Source: JAPOQD01 sp964620555 | GTDB taxonomy: Bacteria > Pseudomonadota > Gammaproteobacteria > Pseudomonadales > Halieaceae | Assembly (NCBI GenBank): GCA_964620555.1 | Contig: CAZUGZ010000001.1 | Coordinates: 1-64,000, forward strand | Length of the DNA stretch: 64,000 bases | Reading direction: 5' to 3' | Part shown: positions 61,922 through 64,000 of the stretch, one piece after another | Numbering within the stretch: the first letter of the stretch is position 1 | Layout of the letters: every line of letters begins with the position of its first letter | Translations under genes and position numbers: made by a program | Notes under the pieces: model-generated | What the model saw: the letters and a program-made list of their open reading frames with translations, nothing else | Database searches by the model: none | Told to the model about the DNA's origin: nothing

Positions 61922-61962
61922 TTCAGCATCATCCAGGACCTCAAAAGACACGGAATTCCGTC

Positions 61963-61991
61963 TTGTATTGCCGTGGTCGGATAGGTAGAAT
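61963..61991 (+). promoter_or_regulatory. Sigma-70 promoter of rplM-rpsI
   Basis: TTGTAT (61963-61968) and TAGAAT (61986-61991) with a 17-nt spacer, 40 nt before rplM. The position matches the growth-regulated ribosomal promoter expected there. The short leader could carry L13 autoregulation, but I see no diagnostic structure. Confidence 0.65.
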
Positions 61992-62030
61992 CGCCGCTCT
62001 CAAAACGGAAGGCCCGGCAAGGCAGGAACA

Positions 62031-62459
62031 ATGAAAACCTACAGCGCCAAGGCGCACCTGGTCGAGCGCGACTGGTACCTGGTGGATGCGGAGGAAAAGA
62101 CGCTGGGCCGTCTGGCCAGCGGAATCGCACACCGCCTGCGCGGCAAGCACAAGGCCGAGTACACGCCACACGTCGATACGGGTGATTACATCGTCGTTAT
62201 CAACGCCGCCAAAGTGAAAGTCAGCGGCAACAAGCGCAGTGACAAAATCTATCATCACCACAGTGGATACCCGGGTGGGCTCAAGTCCATTTCCTTTGAG
62301 AAACTGTTGGACAAGGCTCCCGAGAAGGTGCTTTCGCGTGCGGTAAAAGGCATGCTGCCCCGCAACCCCCTGGGTCGGGCCATGTTCAGGAAACTGAAAA
62401 TCTATGCGGGTAGCGAGCATCCCCATGCCGCCCAGCAACCACGCCCGCTCAACATCTAA
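62031..62459 (+). CDS. rplM: 50S ribosomal protein L13
   Basis: 142-residue ribosomal protein, full length. Begins MKTYSAKAHLVERDWYLVDA, with KHKAEYTPHVDTGDYIVVINAAKVKVSGNK and YHHHSGYPGGLKSISFEKLL. First gene of the universal rplM-rpsI operon. In relatives zapE lies immediately upstream. Confidence 0.98.
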   Translation: MKTYSAKAHLVERDWYLVDAEEKTLGRLASGIAHRLRGKHKAEYTPHVDTGDYIVVINAAKVKVSGNKRSDKIYHHHSGYPGGLKSISFEKLLDKAPEKVLSRAVKGMLPRNPLGRAMFRKLKIYAGSEHPHAAQQPRPLNI

Positions 62460-62467
62460 GGACTGCC

Positions 62468-62860
62468 ATGCCAGCCAAGCAATATTACGGAACCGGTCGC
62501 CGCAAGACCTCGACAGCTCGAGTGTTCCTGCGCACCGGGAAGGGCAGCATCACTATCAACCGCCGTCCTCTCGACCAGTACTTCGGCCGCGAGGTGGCAC
62601 GCATGATCGTACGCCAGCCTCTGCAACTGGCTGATCTGGAGTCCAATTTTGACATCCGGGTCACAGTCAACGGCGGTGGCAGTTTCGGTCAGGCCGGCGC
62701 CATTCGGCACGGCATTACCCGGGCACTGTTGCACTACGATGAATCGTTGCGCCCCACGTTGCGCGCCGCGGGTTTTGTTACCCGGGACGCGCGCGAGGTC
62801 GAACGCAAGAAGGTCGGTTTGCGCAAGGCGCGCAAACGCCCGCAGTATTCCAAGCGATAA
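62468..62860 (+). CDS. rpsI: 30S ribosomal protein S9
   Basis: 130-residue ribosomal protein whose C-terminal RKARKRPQYSKR tail reaches the P-site tRNA. The N-terminus YYGTGRRKTSTARVFLRTGKG and the DARxVERKKxGLRKAR end are standard. It is 8 bp after rplM. Confidence 0.98.
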   Translation: MPAKQYYGTGRRKTSTARVFLRTGKGSITINRRPLDQYFGREVARMIVRQPLQLADLESNFDIRVTVNGGGSFGQAGAIRHGITRALLHYDESLRPTLRAAGFVTRDAREVERKKVGLRKARKRPQYSKR

Positions 62861-62967
62861 CTGCCAGTCGTGTACGGTGGCATTCGGGGTCATTGTGGCG
62901 GCGTTCCATGCCTTGTATCTGAATGCCGATATCAACAACGGAAATGTAGACGGGGGAATATCCAGTA

Positions 62968-63564
62968 ATGAGTAGTGACGGTGTCAACACCGGTCGCAGG
63001 CGCTTCCTGAGTGTGGCCACCAGCGCGGTTGCCGCCGCGGGCGTGGCGGGTGCGGCGGTGCCGTTTGTGGCGTCCTGGAACCCCAGCGCTCGCGCCAGGG
63101 CGGCGGGAGCGCCGGTAAAGTTCGATGTCAGCAAAATCGAACCCGGTCAGATGGTGGTTGTGGAGTGGCGCGGCAAACCGGTGTACGTGATGCGCCGCAC
63201 CAGCGAACAGGTTGCCGAACTCGATGCCCTCGAACCCGAACTGAAAGACCCGGATTCAGAAATTTCACAACAACCGGACTACGTGGCGATGCCGACGCGT
63301 TCCATCAGGCCCGAAATCCTGGTGGTGATCGGCCTCTGCACCCACCTGGGATGTACACCGAAATTCCGCCCCGAGGTCGGGGTTGCAGATCTCGGTGGTG
63401 AAAGCTGGCGGGGCGGGTTTTTCTGTCCCTGCCACGGCTCCCGTTTCGACCTTTCGGGTCGGGTCTATGCCGGGGTGCCGGCATCGACCAACCTGGAGGT
63501 TCCACCCTATGCCTTCCAGGACGATCAGGTCATCGTCATCGGCGTCGATCAGGAGGCTGCCTGA
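62968..63564 (+). CDS. petA: Ubiquinol-cytochrome c reductase Rieske iron-sulfur subunit
   Basis: 198 residues, part of the cytochrome bc1 complex. A twin-arginine leader/anchor (GRRRFLSVATSAVAAAG) is followed by the Rieske domain with CTHLGC and CPCHGS ligand loops. The stop TGATG overlaps the petB start by one base. Together with petB it shows an aerobic bc1 respiratory chain. Confidence 0.97.
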   Translation: MSSDGVNTGRRRFLSVATSAVAAAGVAGAAVPFVASWNPSARARAAGAPVKFDVSKIEPGQMVVVEWRGKPVYVMRRTSEQVAELDALEPELKDPDSEISQQPDYVAMPTRSIRPEILVVIGLCTHLGCTPKFRPEVGVADLGGESWRGGFFCPCHGSRFDLSGRVYAGVPASTNLEVPPYAFQDDQVIVIGVDQEAA

Positions 63565-64000
63565 TGACTAAAGTACTGATCGGCTTGCGCGACTGGGTCG
63601 ATGCACGCCTGCCCATTCAGCGTGGCTGGGATACCCACCTGGGCCGCTATTACGCCCCTAAAAATTTCAATTTCTGGTACTACTTTGGTGCGCTGTCACT
63701 GTTGGTGCTGGCAAATCAGTTGATTACCGGCATCTGGCTGACCATGAGTTATGTACCCTCCGAAGAGGGCGCCTTCGCCTCGGTGGAGTACATCATGCGC
63801 GACGTCGATGGTGGTTGGCTGCTGCGTTACCTGCACTCCACCGGCGCCTCCGCCTTCTTTATCGTGATCTACCTGCACATGTTCCGGGCCCTGCTGTACG
63901 GCTCCTATAAAAAACCCAGGGAACTGATCTGGGTTTTCGGCATGTTGATATTCCTGGTGGTGATGGCCGAGGCTTTCTTCGGCTATGTGCTGCCCTGGGG
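63564..64000 (+). CDS. petB: Cytochrome b subunit of bc1 complex (3' end outside window)
   Basis: ATG 63564 onward gives 145 residues before the window ends: MTKVLIGLRDWVDARLPIQR, then NFWYYFGALSLLVLANQLITGIWLTMSYVPS (first helix) and heme-ligand His regions in LLRYLHSTGASAFFIVIYLHMFRALLYGSYKKPREL. The last residues AEAFFGYVLPWG match the Qo-site region of cytochrome b. It shares one base with petA's stop. Confidence 0.95.
   Translation, partial: MTKVLIGLRDWVDARLPIQRGWDTHLGRYYAPKNFNFWYYFGALSLLVLANQLITGIWLTMSYVPSEEGAFASVEYIMRDVDGGWLLRYLHSTGASAFFIVIYLHMFRALLYGSYKKPRELIWVFGMLIFLVVMAEAFFGYVLPW

Overview
The window reads as chromosome of a high-GC, Gram-negative gammaproteobacterium, probably of the Cellvibrionales/Halieaceae type. 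That placement is inferred from gene order (gatCAB next to mreBCD; kdsD-kdsC-lptA-lptB-rpoN-hpf-ptsN-ptsO-mgtE; hisG-hisD-zapG-zapE; rplM-rpsI-petA-petB) and from protein resemblance; no marker gene was compared. There is one 10-N assembly gap (4554-4563), inside mreB.

Layout. 1-26029 is mostly core: the end of an RhlB-type helicase, gatBAC, mreBCD, a yhdP-like AsmA giant, mgtE, the nitrogen-PTS/rpoN cluster, Kdo and LPS-export genes, a Ca/Na exchanger, mlaC, ibaG, hisGD, zapG and zapE. Inside it, 19.8-21.9 kb is a scar of mobile DNA: a VapBC toxin-antitoxin pair with its own promoter and operator-like palindrome, plus the wreck of a type I restriction operon (hsdS end, DUF433/DUF5615 pair, hsdR scraps). 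Several expected genes are missing from otherwise conserved strings: mlaFED, murA (moved), lptC, rapZ, and maf/rng.

26130-61921 is a roughly 36 kb accessory block of lipid and envelope genes between zapE and rplM, which I expect to be close neighbours in relatives. Its first part carries a full predicted ceramide (sphingolipid) pathway: acyl carrier protein, serine palmitoyltransferase, an acyl-AMP ligase-type acyl-ACP synthetase, an NAD-dependent ketosphinganine/ceramide reductase and a GNAT-type ceramide synthase. These are the five protein types known to be needed for ceramide synthesis in Caulobacter. Around them are two LpxL-like acyltransferases, a fatty-acid 2-hydroxylase, a MobA-like nucleotidyltransferase and, unexpectedly, murA coupled to spt. 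Next come an MsbA-like exporter, lptF/lptG and three ELM1-family (GT-B-like) proteins. A TonB receptor follows, then a sulfotransferase/SDR/FAD-oxidoreductase/RND/Rieske-oxygenase module, a Cu/Zn SOD and tRNA-Ser(CGA).

The last accessory part (54.9-61.9 kb) holds two paralogous GT8-like transferases at its ends, an FkbM methyltransferase, an O-antigen-ligase-like protein and a coupled operon of periplasmic protein, DAGK-type lipid kinase and nucleotidyltransferase-like protein. I infer that it completes and exports the head group of the glycolipid or sphingolipid. The core resumes with rplM-rpsI-petA-petB, the last gene cut by the window edge.
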